Assembly (NCBI GenBank): GCA_025455885.1
Contig: JALOLR010000010.1
Span: 1-64,000, forward strand
Length of the DNA: 64,000 bases
Reading direction: 5' to 3'
Origin: Acidimicrobiales bacterium
GTDB taxonomy: Bacteria; Actinomycetota; Acidimicrobiia; Acidimicrobiales; Acidimicrobilacustridaceae
Positions 23,820 to 30,617 of this stretch are shown one piece after another. The position numbers were made by a program, and so were the translations under genes. The notes beneath the pieces were generated by a model that was not told where the DNA came from, searched no databases, and saw only the letters and a program-made list of their open reading frames with translations. Positions within the stretch are counted from its first letter, which is position 1; each line of letters opens with the position of its first letter.

Positions 23820-24964
23820 CGTCGTTCACCCCAGTCCAGCCAGCGTCCGTGGGGGTGCATCCACCCGAGCGCCGTGGTCTCGACCTCGCCGCCCCGCCAC
23901 TGGCGCAGGCCGAGCAGGGTCGCCGTCCCGTCGCCGTCCGTCGTCGTCCGCTCGTGCTCGGTGTCGTCCACCCATGGGGTGACGTGGGGGCTCTCGGCGG
24001 TCACGAGGGCGACGTCGCGGTCTCGTCCGAGCGCGTCGACGGTTGCGCACACGTCCCGGCGGCCCTGACCGTCCAGGTAGGCGAGCGCCCACGTGGCGAT
24101 CACGATCGGCACCGTCGCGTCGGGGACCGCGGCCAGCAGCGGGGCGAGGTCGGTACGGGCGTCGCCTCGGTGGAGCACCGGCGGGTCACGCCGCGCCACG
24201 GTGATCGCCGCCTCGAGGCGGTCGGCCCGATCGGGGACGCCCGGCCAGATGCAGGCCGACAGCCATCGGCAGGCGACGGGGTCCGTGACGTCGATCGGGT
24301 TCGGATCGATGCCTTCCCGGCGAACGATGTCGAGGGGTGAGGTCGGCAGCGGGGGGAGCGCCGAGCGGACCTCGCAGGTGAGGCGCACCGGTGATTCCGT
24401 GGGGCCGGCCCGGACGAGGGGCGTGGCGTCGGCCCCGAGGTAGGTCACCGAGAACCGGTCGAAGAAGAGGTTGAGCCCGGCGCTCGGCCCGATCTCGACC
24501 AGCGCCACCGGTCTGTCGCCGTCGACGCGCGCCACGGCCTCGGTGACCGCCGGGAGCAGTGCGGCGGAGCGGCCCACCTCGTTGGTCTGCACGGTGCGCG
24601 CCGCCATCGCGGCGCGCACCTCGGCGGTCCGCTCGAGGAGCAGGGAGCGGAACGTCGGCCAGGGGTCGTCGCGGTCGGCGCCCCGGTAGAGCCGGGCGAG
24701 GCGACCGGCCGGTTCGGCCAGCGCCATGTCGTGGGTCACCGCGAGGAGCAGCACCGGCGCCTTGCCCGGGGACACCACGCCGGCCACCGCGGCCAGGGCC
24801 TCGGGGTCCCCGGCCAGTGCGGTGGCGAGTCGGTCGTAGACGGGGGAGTAGTCGCGGAGGTCGCTCTCGGCGAGCGCCAGCAGCTTCTCGGCCAGGGCAC
24901 CGACCTCGTCCTCGCGCCCCTCGGCCTCGGGTCGCGGTTGCGCTCGTCCCGCCCCTTCGTCCAT
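23816..24964 (-). CDS. DUF2332 family protein
   Basis: A 382-residue protein of the actinobacterial DUF2332 family, uncharacterised. ALVEIGPSAGLNLFFDRF resembles the glycine-rich nucleotide-binding start of a Rossmann methyltransferase, and VIATWALAYL and VALVTAESPHVTPW could be later strands. A methyltransferase-like fold is therefore plausible but inferred. No membrane segment is visible. ATG 24964 follows TAGCCT at 6 nt. It is the first gene of the operon with Nudix and DUF983 and is divergent from the second DUF983 gene. Confidence 0.8.
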   Translation of the reverse strand: MDEGAGRAQPRPEAEGREDEVGALAEKLLALAESDLRDYSPVYDRLATALAGDPEALAAVAGVVSPGKAPVLLLAVTHDMALAEPAGRLARLYRGADRDDPWPTFRSLLLERTAEVRAAMAARTVQTNEVGRSAALLPAVTEAVARVDGDRPVALVEIGPSAGLNLFFDRFSVTYLGADATPLVRAGPTESPVRLTCEVRSALPPLPTSPLDIVRREGIDPNPIDVTDPVACRWLSACIWPGVPDRADRLEAAITVARRDPPVLHRGDARTDLAPLLAAVPDATVPIVIATWALAYLDGQGRRDVCATVDALGRDRDVALVTAESPHVTPWVDDTEHERTTTDGDGTATLLGLRQWRGGEVETTALGWMHPHGRWLDWGERR

Positions 24965-24970
24965 CCGGCG

Positions 24971-24976
24971 AGGCTA
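24971..24976 (-). promoter_or_regulatory. Candidate -10 element of DUF2332 operon
   Basis: TAGCCT, 6 nt before the ATG at 24964. On the other strand CACACT (25021-25026) lies 6 nt before the GTG of the second DUF983 gene, a weaker match. Confidence 0.45.
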
Positions 24977-25032
24977 CCCAGCGTGTCGCCCCGGGCTCGG
25001 CAGTGGCGCGCCCTGTCGGGCACACTGGGACG

Positions 25033-25512
25033 GTGTCGACGCCCACGTCCACGATCCTGCGCCGGGGCTTCACACGGCGTTGCGCGGTGTGCGGCGAGGG
25101 CCACCTGTTCCGGCAATGGCTGCGGATGGTGCCGTCGTGCCCCCGGTGCGGACTGCGGTTCAACCGCCTCCCCGGTCACTGGCTGGGGTCCTGGTTCCTC
25201 AACGTCGTGCTCGTCCAGGTCGTCGTGGTCGCCATCCTCATCGTGGGCATGGCGAGCACCTACCCCGAGACCCCGATGGCGGCGATCGGCCTGATCGACC
25301 TGGCGGCGGCAGTCGCCGTGCCGCTCCTCTTCTTCCCGTTCTCACGCACCATCTGGCTGGCCATCGACGTCGTCATGCGCCCCCTCGCCCTCGAGGAGGA
25401 CGTGCCGCCGGGCTATCTGCTCGAGGACGACATCCGCCGGCTGCGCGACGAGCGGGAGCCGTCGGAGGGCGGAGAGGGCGCGGGGGGTCGGGAGGGCCGC
25501 GACGCCGCCTGA
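25033..25512 (+). CDS. DUF983 membrane protein (copy 2)
   Basis: A 159-residue paralogue of the DUF983 protein at 22820-23287. It has the same Cys pairs (C17, C20, C36, C39) with CPRCGLRFNR and GHW, two membrane helices, and FFPFSRTIWLAIDVVMRPL. The C-terminus differs, being longer and charged (GYLLEDDIRRLRDE). GTG 25033 fits the family start. It is divergent from the DUF2332 gene, so the two DUF983 genes flank Nudix-DUF2332 in opposite orientation. Confidence 0.85.
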   Translation: MSTPTSTILRRGFTRRCAVCGEGHLFRQWLRMVPSCPRCGLRFNRLPGHWLGSWFLNVVLVQVVVVAILIVGMASTYPETPMAAIGLIDLAAAVAVPLLFFPFSRTIWLAIDVVMRPLALEEDVPPGYLLEDDIRRLRDEREPSEGGEGAGGREGRDAA

Positions 25513-25540
25513 CGGTGACGTCACCGCAGCAGTGCTGCGG
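25513..25540. terminator. Two overlapping inverted repeats between convergent genes
   Basis: CGGTGACGTCACCG (25513-25526) is a perfect 14-bp palindrome. CCGCAGCAGTGCTGCGG (25524-25540) is a perfect stem with a minimal loop and shares CCG with the first. They fill the whole gap between the stops at 25512 and 25541 and probably terminate both genes. The two hairpins cannot both form fully. Confidence 0.55.
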
Positions 25541-26197
25541 TCAGGCCGGGACCGGCACCTCCATGACGAAGGTGACGGTGGTGGTCGAGTCGTCGGCGAC
25601 GGCGCCCACCCGGAGGTAGCGGAGGGTGACCGCGGTCGATCCCGGCGCCCGGGCGACGTAGGACAGGACCTGGGCGGCACGGGTGGGCACCGTGGTGGTC
25701 GGCGCCTCGGTCGGCGGGGGCGGGGCGGTCTCCGCAGGCGGCGGCACGGGCACATCGGTCCCCACCGCGGGCGCGTCGACGGGCGCGCCGGGATCGGGGG
25801 GTGGGGGCGGCGGGGTGGTCGTGGTGGTCGTGGTGGTCGGCACGCTCTCGCGGGGCACGAACTGCAGGCCGAGGGACACCACCACGTCGGGGTTCGGGCC
25901 CTCGACGACCTCCCAGCGGAACCCCTCGGTCGGCTCGGCGGGCAGCACGATGGCGAAGCGCTCACCGACCTGGGCGACGATCAGCGTCGTCGGATCGGTG
26001 TAGGTGGCGAAGGCCAGCGGGTCGTCGACGGGCACGGCCTCCGGGGCGAGGGTGGTGGAGGTGGTCCCGCCCCCGGCGTCGGTACCGTCGTCGGTGCACG
26101 CGGTGAGCCCGGCGGCGGCGACGGCGAGGCCGACGACGCCTGTCGCGAGCACGCGCCGGGCCCCCGCGAAGGTGCGAGCGGCACGGGTTCGGAGCAT
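25541..26197 (-). CDS. Chagasin-like (I42) protease-inhibitor lipoprotein
   Basis: A 218-residue secreted lipoprotein. An Arg-rich N-terminus and hydrophobic helix end in the lipobox LTAC with Cys34. The sequence VGERFAIVLPAEPTEGFRWEV (about 78-97) matches the first chagasin/inhibitor I42 strand and its active loop (family consensus NPTTGYxW, here EPTEGFRW). The C-terminal VLSYVARAPGSTAVTLRYLR resembles the closing strands. Between them a Thr/Pro-rich insert (about 116-172) would project outward. Known I42 proteins inhibit papain-type cysteine proteases, and activity here is inferred. ATG 26197 was chosen for the signal peptide, with TAGGGT 8 nt upstream. Confidence 0.72.
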   Translation of the reverse strand: MLRTRAARTFAGARRVLATGVVGLAVAAAGLTACTDDGTDAGGGTTSTTLAPEAVPVDDPLAFATYTDPTTLIVAQVGERFAIVLPAEPTEGFRWEVVEGPNPDVVVSLGLQFVPRESVPTTTTTTTTPPPPPPDPGAPVDAPAVGTDVPVPPPAETAPPPPTEAPTTTVPTRAAQVLSYVARAPGSTAVTLRYLRVGAVADDSTTTVTFVMEVPVPA

Positions 26198-26205
26198 GGC
26201 GTCCC

Positions 26206-26211
26206 ACCCTA
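26206..26211 (-). promoter_or_regulatory. Candidate -10 element of chagasin-like lipoprotein gene
   Basis: TAGGGT, 8 nt before the ATG at 26197, in the 82-bp divergent gap with the acyl-CoA dehydrogenase gene. Confidence 0.4.
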
Positions 26212-26266
26212 CGGCGGGCCCCGGGGCGACCGGCGACGGGGTTGGGGGGCCGGGGACGGGCGGCTC

Positions 26267-26272
26267 TAGAGT
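26267..26272 (+). promoter_or_regulatory. Candidate -10 element of acyl-CoA dehydrogenase gene
   Basis: TAGAGT, 7 nt before the GTG at 26280, with no Shine-Dalgarno between them. Confidence 0.5.
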
Positions 26273-26279
26273 CGGCGGC

Positions 26280-27512
26280 GTGAACTTCGACGAGTCCCCC
26301 GAGGAAGCTGCGCTCCGGGCCGAGATCCGGGCGTTCCTGCAGGCCCACGCCACCCCGAAGACCGGCACGGACGCCGACTGGTCGCGCGGTCCGGTGGACG
26401 AGAGCGAGGAGGCCGCCGAGGCCTACATGGAGCGCACCCGAGAGTGGCAGCGCACGCTCTACGACAACGGTTGGGCGGGCATCACCTGGCCGAAGGAGTT
26501 CGGCGGCCGGGGCGGGTCGCCGGCCGAGGCCATCATCTTCGGCCAGGAGGCGGCCGCCTTCGACGTGACGGCCGGCTTCCTCGGAGCGGCGCTCTCCCTC
26601 GTGGGCCCGCCGATCATGCGTCACGGCAACGCCGAGCAGCAGGACCGGTACCTTCAGCCGCTGTTGCGTGGCGACGAGATGTGGTGCCAGCTCTTCAGCG
26701 AGCCCGGCGCAGGGTCCGACCTCGCCGCCCTCGGCACCCGGGCGGTGCGTGACGGCGACGAGTTCGTGGTGAACGGCCAGAAGGTCTGGAACACCCAGGC
26801 GCAGTTCGCCGACTACGGCATCCTCATCGCCCGCACCGATCCCGACGTGCCCAAGCACAAGGGCGTCACGTTCTTCATCGTGGACATGCACTCCCCGGGA
26901 GTCGAGGTGCGCCCGCTGCGCCAGGCCACCGGCCAGGCGCACTTCAACGAGGTGTTCTTCAACGACGTCCGCATCCCGGTGGAGAACGTCGTGGGCGAGG
27001 TCAACGGCGGCTGGCCGGTCACCCGGACCGTGCTCACCAGCGAGGCCGGCATGATCGGGTCCGGGGGCGGGGGCGCGTCGAGCTACGCGTCGCTGCTGTC
27101 GGCGGCCAGGGCCCACGGCCGCACCGACGACCCGGTGGTCCGCCAGGGGCTCGCCGACGTGTATTCGCGGGAGAAGATGCTGCAGTGGTTGGGTCTGCGC
27201 ATGCAGACGTTCATCATGCACGGCAACGGCTCGCCGCCCGACCCGTCGGTGATGAAGAACTTCCTCACCCAGTCGACGGAGATCAAGGTGAACCTCGGCC
27301 TCGCCGTCGAGGGGGCCGGCGGCCTGCTCTCCGCCGGCGACGCCTTCGAGAACGGGTTCTGGCAGACGGCCGTGCTCAGCCAGTTCGCCTCGCGGATCGG
27401 TGGGGGGACCAACGAGGTGCACCGCAACATGATCGCCGAGCGCGCCCTCGGCCTGCCCAGGGACGCCAGCCCCGACAAGGACCTGCCGTGGCGCGACATC
27501 CTGAAGGCGTGA
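26280..27512 (+). CDS. Acyl-CoA dehydrogenase
   Basis: A 410-residue FAD enzyme catalysing alpha,beta-dehydrogenation of an acyl-CoA, or a related substrate. Family segments are WAGITWPKEFGGRGGSPAEAIIFGQE, CQLFSEPGAGSDLAALGTRAVRDGDEFVVNGQKVWNTQAQFADYGILIARTDP and the C-terminal RIGGGTNEVHRNMIAERALGLPRD. GTG 26280 begins VNFDESPEEAALRAEIRAFL, the usual N-terminal helix. It stands alone with no electron-transfer flavoprotein genes nearby. The long conserved middle resembles actinobacterial ACADs used for cholesterol or branched acyl chains, but the substrate is not determined. Confidence 0.92.
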   Translation: MNFDESPEEAALRAEIRAFLQAHATPKTGTDADWSRGPVDESEEAAEAYMERTREWQRTLYDNGWAGITWPKEFGGRGGSPAEAIIFGQEAAAFDVTAGFLGAALSLVGPPIMRHGNAEQQDRYLQPLLRGDEMWCQLFSEPGAGSDLAALGTRAVRDGDEFVVNGQKVWNTQAQFADYGILIARTDPDVPKHKGVTFFIVDMHSPGVEVRPLRQATGQAHFNEVFFNDVRIPVENVVGEVNGGWPVTRTVLTSEAGMIGSGGGGASSYASLLSAARAHGRTDDPVVRQGLADVYSREKMLQWLGLRMQTFIMHGNGSPPDPSVMKNFLTQSTEIKVNLGLAVEGAGGLLSAGDAFENGFWQTAVLSQFASRIGGGTNEVHRNMIAERALGLPRDASPDKDLPWRDILKA

Positions 27513-27582
27513 GCGGCCACGGCGACGGTCCACCGGGGCCGTGTGCGTCGTCGTTGTCGCCCGGACGGGCCAGACTGGACCC

Positions 27583-27990
27583 GTGAGAGGCATCGGCTTC
27601 CGTCTGCACATGCGGCCCGTGGCCCGCGTGGTGCGCACGGTCGTGCTGGTCGTGTGCATGCTGCTGGCCGGATCATGGGCGTGGTTCGCGGGGCCCGAGC
27701 TCTGGTTCCGGGTGGCCAGTGCCGTCGTGGCGCTGGCGTGCGTCGCCGGACTGCGCATCCTGTGGGGTCCCGTCGTCGTGGTGCGTCCCGAAGGGCTGCG
27801 CATCCAGCGCAACTGGCCCCTGCGCCGTGACATCCCCTGGTACCGGATCCTGGCGATCGACGTCATCCCCGGCTTCTGGAACCTCGAGATCGAGCTCAAC
27901 TCGGGCCAGCGACTGGCGCTGCCCGCCGTCGACGACCTCGACCGGCTGTACCGGCTGATGGAGCAGCACCGCCAGGCCCTCGACGCCTGA
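27583..27990 (+). CDS. Membrane protein with PH-like domain
   Basis: A 135-residue protein. Two hydrophobic helices (TVVLVVCMLLAGSWAWFAGP and VASAVVALACVAGLRILWG) are followed by VVVVRPEGLRIQRNWPLRRDIPWYRILAIDVIPGFWNLEIELNSGQRLALPAV, the pattern of a bacterial PH (bPH) domain. Function is unknown. GTG 27583 follows CAGACT at 6 nt. It lies 70 bp after the ACAD gene and converges with the amidohydrolase gene. Confidence 0.75.
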   Translation: MRGIGFRLHMRPVARVVRTVVLVVCMLLAGSWAWFAGPELWFRVASAVVALACVAGLRILWGPVVVVRPEGLRIQRNWPLRRDIPWYRILAIDVIPGFWNLEIELNSGQRLALPAVDDLDRLYRLMEQHRQALDA

Positions 27991-28013
27991 GACCCGACCG
28001 CAGCGCGCGACGC

Positions 28014-28027
28014 GCCCCGGCCGGGGC
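28014..28027. terminator. Palindrome between convergent genes
   Basis: GCCCCGGCCGGGGC is a perfect palindrome in the 48-bp gap between convergent stops at 27990 and 28039. As RNA it would give a 5-bp GC stem. Confidence 0.35.
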
Positions 28028-28038
28028 TCCGGCGGAGG

Positions 28039-28899
28039 TCAGCCCAGCTTGAGCACCCTCAGGGCGTTCTCACGGAGGAACTTCGGCCACACGTCGTCCT
28101 TGAGGCCCACGTTCTCCATGTCCCCGAAGATCCGCTCGTAGCTGAGCCCGGCGGGGAAGTACCCGGCGTACATGACCTTGTCGGCGCCGCGCGTGTTGGC
28201 GTAGTCGAGGATCGCCTTCGGGTAGTGCTTCGGGGCGAACGCCGACGTCGAGTAGTAGAGGTTGGGCCACTTGAGCATGAGCTTCATGGCCAGCTCGGTC
28301 CAGGGTTCGGCGCCGTGGCGCATCACGAAGGTCAGGTCGGGGAAGTCGTACATGACCTCGTCGATCAGCTCCACGTGCTGGGGTGCGAAGGGGATGCGGG
28401 GCCCTGGGATGCCCACGCAGACGAAGATCGGGAGGTCGAGCTCCACGCACGTGGCGTAGACGGGGTACATCTTCTTGTCGTTCAGGGGGACCCGGTAGCC
28501 GGCCGGGAAGGTGCTCACGGCGCGCACCGGGAACCGTTCGACGGACTCGCGGATCTTCGCGATCGCCGGCATCGTGTCGTTGGGGTCGATCTCCACGCAG
28601 GTGACGAACCGGTCCGGGTGCTCCTCGACGGCCCGGGCGCAGTCCGGGTTGTCGGTGAGCCCCAGCATCGCCGTCTCGATGTTGTAGCGGTCGAGGTTGT
28701 CGACGAGGAGGGCGACGGGGTCGACGCTCTCCTCGATGTCGCTGGGGACGTCCTTGAACATGTACTGCGCAGGGAAGCGCATGTCCTTGCTCGAGTCGTC
28801 GCGGAGGTGGGGGGCGAGGAACTTGTAGACCTCGCGACGGTTGCGGCTCGGCATCCCGACGAAGGTCTCGATGATCCGGATGTCCTTGGGGTACCCCAC
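28039..28899 (-). CDS. Amidohydrolase_2-like protein
   Basis: A 286-residue protein of the amidohydrolase-2 type. RFVTCVEIDPNDTMPAIAKI, LDLPIFVCVGIPGPRIPF, VMYDFPDLTFVMRHGAEPWTELAMKLML and YSTSAFAPKHYPKAILDYANTRGADKVMYAGYFP follow the usual barrel order. The N-terminal metal-binding HxH of the superfamily is absent. Where it should be, the protein reads IIETFVGMPSRNRR. His in MRHGAEPW is retained. This suggests altered metal use or a non-hydrolytic role (inference). GTG 28899 has GAGGAG about 7 nt upstream, so this gene is leadered. Confidence 0.8.
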   Translation of the reverse strand: MGYPKDIRIIETFVGMPSRNRREVYKFLAPHLRDDSSKDMRFPAQYMFKDVPSDIEESVDPVALLVDNLDRYNIETAMLGLTDNPDCARAVEEHPDRFVTCVEIDPNDTMPAIAKIRESVERFPVRAVSTFPAGYRVPLNDKKMYPVYATCVELDLPIFVCVGIPGPRIPFAPQHVELIDEVMYDFPDLTFVMRHGAEPWTELAMKLMLKWPNLYYSTSAFAPKHYPKAILDYANTRGADKVMYAGYFPAGLSYERIFGDMENVGLKDDVWPKFLRENALRVLKLG

Positions 28900-28965
28900 G
28901 TGTGCTCCTCGTGTCGTCGTCGCGCCCGGCCGGCGCCCCGGGGATCGTAGGCGGCGCCGGACGCG

Positions 28966-28997
28966 GCGATGCCCGCCCCGGGGAGGGCGGGCATCGC
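28966..28997 (-). terminator. Strong hairpin after 70-residue protein gene
   Basis: A perfect 13-bp stem, GCGATGCCCGCCC and its complement, with loop CGGGGA. It lies 67 nt past the stop at 29064 and before the next start at 28899. There is no T-tract, as is common in high-GC actinobacteria. Confidence 0.65.
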
Positions 28998-29063
28998 ATG
29001 CGCTCGTGGAGGGGGACCACGGCGCGGACGGGGCGGGTGGGGGGACCCGCTCCCGTCGGGGGA

Positions 29064-29276
29064 TCAGGCCGCGGAGTGCACCTCGGGGGCCTCGACGCCG
29101 GCCTGGGCGTCGAGGAGGAAGGCCTCGAGCTCGAGCTCGCTGGCCCGGCGGCGGTAGGTGAGCGAGAGGACCTCGTCGAGGGACCCCGCCTGCTCACGCA
29201 GGCTGGTGGCGCGGGCCCGCAGGGTGGCGGCCCCGTCGAGGTGTCGGGCGGACGTGGTGGTGGTGGACTCGGCCAT
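29064..29276 (-). CDS. Small coiled-coil protein, unknown
   Basis: A 70-residue protein. After a Thr/Ser-rich start (MAESTTTTSARHLDG) it is a single long helix, ATLRARATSLREQAG...LTYRRRASELELEAFLLDAQAG, with heptad-like Leu/Ala spacing. There are no cysteines, membrane segment or signal. ATG 29276 has AAGGGGAG at 7 nt. The gene is isolated: a 13-bp hairpin follows it, and a TGACGTGCGTCA palindrome lies 73 bp before it. This suggests it is regulated on its own. I do not recognise the family. Confidence 0.7.
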   Translation of the reverse strand: MAESTTTTSARHLDGAATLRARATSLREQAGSLDEVLSLTYRRRASELELEAFLLDAQAGVEAPEVHSAA

Positions 29277-29349
29277 CTCGTGGCTCCCCTTCGGAACGGA
29301 CTGACCTCTGCAACGGCGGAGGCCCCGGATTCCTTCCCGGATCGTCGCG

Positions 29350-29361
29350 TGACGTGCGTCA
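29350..29361. promoter_or_regulatory. Palindrome TGACGTGCGTCA upstream of small coiled-coil gene
   Basis: Arms TGACG and CGTCA with a TG centre form a complete inverted repeat 73 bp before the ATG at 29276, in a 145-bp gap with no gene. It is a candidate operator, and no regulator is identified. Confidence 0.35.
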
Positions 29362-29421
29362 TCGGCCCCGGAGTGATCGGCGGGGAGGGGCGTGACCTGT
29401 AGTGAGGCGGGTCCGGTCAAC

Positions 29422-30549
29422 TCAGGTGGTGAGGGGGACCGCGGCGCTCCCGTAGCGGTGCCGGAAGGCGAAGTGGGCCACGAGTCCCGCCGGCAGCGGC
29501 AGCCAGTACGAGACGACCCGGTAGGCCAGCGTGGCCAACAGGGCCTGGTCGGAGGGGACGCCGGCCAGTACCAGCATCGCCGTGAGGCCCGCCTCGACGA
29601 ACCCCAGCCCACCGGGGGTGATGGGGATCATGGCCAGCACCGCGGCGGCACCGTAGGCCAGTAGCACGAGGCTGAACCGGGGGCGGACCCCGACCGCCAT
29701 CAGCGCGCAGACCAGCGCGAAGTAGTCGAGGAGCCAGTTGCCGATCGCGGCCACGAGAGCCGTGCGCCACCGCGCCCCCAGGCCCTCGACCATGAGGTTG
29801 CGTTGGGCCACCAGCCCCTCCGCGGTGGGACCGCCCTCCCGGTGGAGGCGGCGCAGGACGGGTTCGGACGCCCGCTCGACGAGACGGCCGAGCACCTGGA
29901 GGGGACGGTCGAACCGGACGAGCACGAAGCCCACCACCAACATGAGCACGAAGAGAGCGGCCCCTCCCCAGGCCACGCGGTCCAGCCCGTTCGGCACCGG
30001 TGCGCCCACGATCGAGAGCAGCAGCGCCACCAGCGGGAGCATGAACAGCACGCCGTTGGAGATGATCGCCGTCGCGGTGAGCGCTGCGCCCGCCGTCCCC
30101 TTGTTGATCCCCGAGACGGACAGCATGCGGAAGCCCGCGGCAGCCCCCATCGCACCTCCGCCGGGCACGGTCTTGGCCACGGCGTTCGAGACGAGTTGGG
30201 AGGTGGTGGCGACGAACCAGGAGACCTGCGGCAGCGCGATGCGGGTCAGCCACCACACGCACGCGTAGCTCCCCGCCATGAGCACGAACATGACGGCGAA
30301 CCAGAGGAAGGGCAGCCCGAGCAGGCGCGGCACCGTCTCCCACATGTCGAGCAGCTGCGGGGCCAGGCCGTAGAGCGCGACGGCGGCGATGCCGAGTACG
30401 AGGATGCGCCCGATGATCCGCAGGACCGACGGCGTGCGCGGAACCTGGGTGTTCATGACACCCGCTCCGGCCGGCATGTGCCCGGCGTCGGCCTTCGGCA
30501 CCCGGCCGAGCGACGCCGACGGATCGGCGAGTGGTCGGTCCTCGGGCAC
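29422..30549 (-). CDS. UPF0104 / LPG-synthase-like membrane protein
   Basis: A 375-residue integral membrane protein with about eight helices, of the family that includes the flippase part of lysylphosphatidylglycerol synthase. Diagnostic strings are NAVAKTVPGGGAMGAAAGFRML and MIPITPGGLGFVEAGLTAMLVL, the two PGG motifs of this family. No C-terminal lysyl-transferase domain is present, so it is the membrane part only, probably a lipid or polyprenol-linked flippase (inference). GTG 30549 follows TAACGT at 6 nt. An internal GTG/ATG after the soluble 31-residue N-terminus (MNTQVPRT) could be used instead. Confidence 0.82.
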   Translation of the reverse strand: MPEDRPLADPSASLGRVPKADAGHMPAGAGVMNTQVPRTPSVLRIIGRILVLGIAAVALYGLAPQLLDMWETVPRLLGLPFLWFAVMFVLMAGSYACVWWLTRIALPQVSWFVATTSQLVSNAVAKTVPGGGAMGAAAGFRMLSVSGINKGTAGAALTATAIISNGVLFMLPLVALLLSIVGAPVPNGLDRVAWGGAALFVLMLVVGFVLVRFDRPLQVLGRLVERASEPVLRRLHREGGPTAEGLVAQRNLMVEGLGARWRTALVAAIGNWLLDYFALVCALMAVGVRPRFSLVLLAYGAAAVLAMIPITPGGLGFVEAGLTAMLVLAGVPSDQALLATLAYRVVSYWLPLPAGLVAHFAFRHRYGSAAVPLTT

Positions 30550-30555
30550 GCTCCG

Positions 30556-30561
30556 ACGTTA
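30556..30561 (-). promoter_or_regulatory. Candidate -10 element of UPF0104 gene
   Basis: TAACGT, 6 nt before the GTG at 30549. It supports this longer start over the internal one. Confidence 0.4.
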
Positions 30562-30617
30562 GCGGCGTGGCTCGCGACGCCGCCGGGGCGGGGAGCCGCT
30601 CGCGATCAGCGGCGGGC

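Noticed and set aside
25541-26197. Thr/Pro-rich stretch as a frameshifted or junk region
   Set aside because: The reading frame stays open and beta segments resume after it, with the lipobox and chagasin loop in the same frame.
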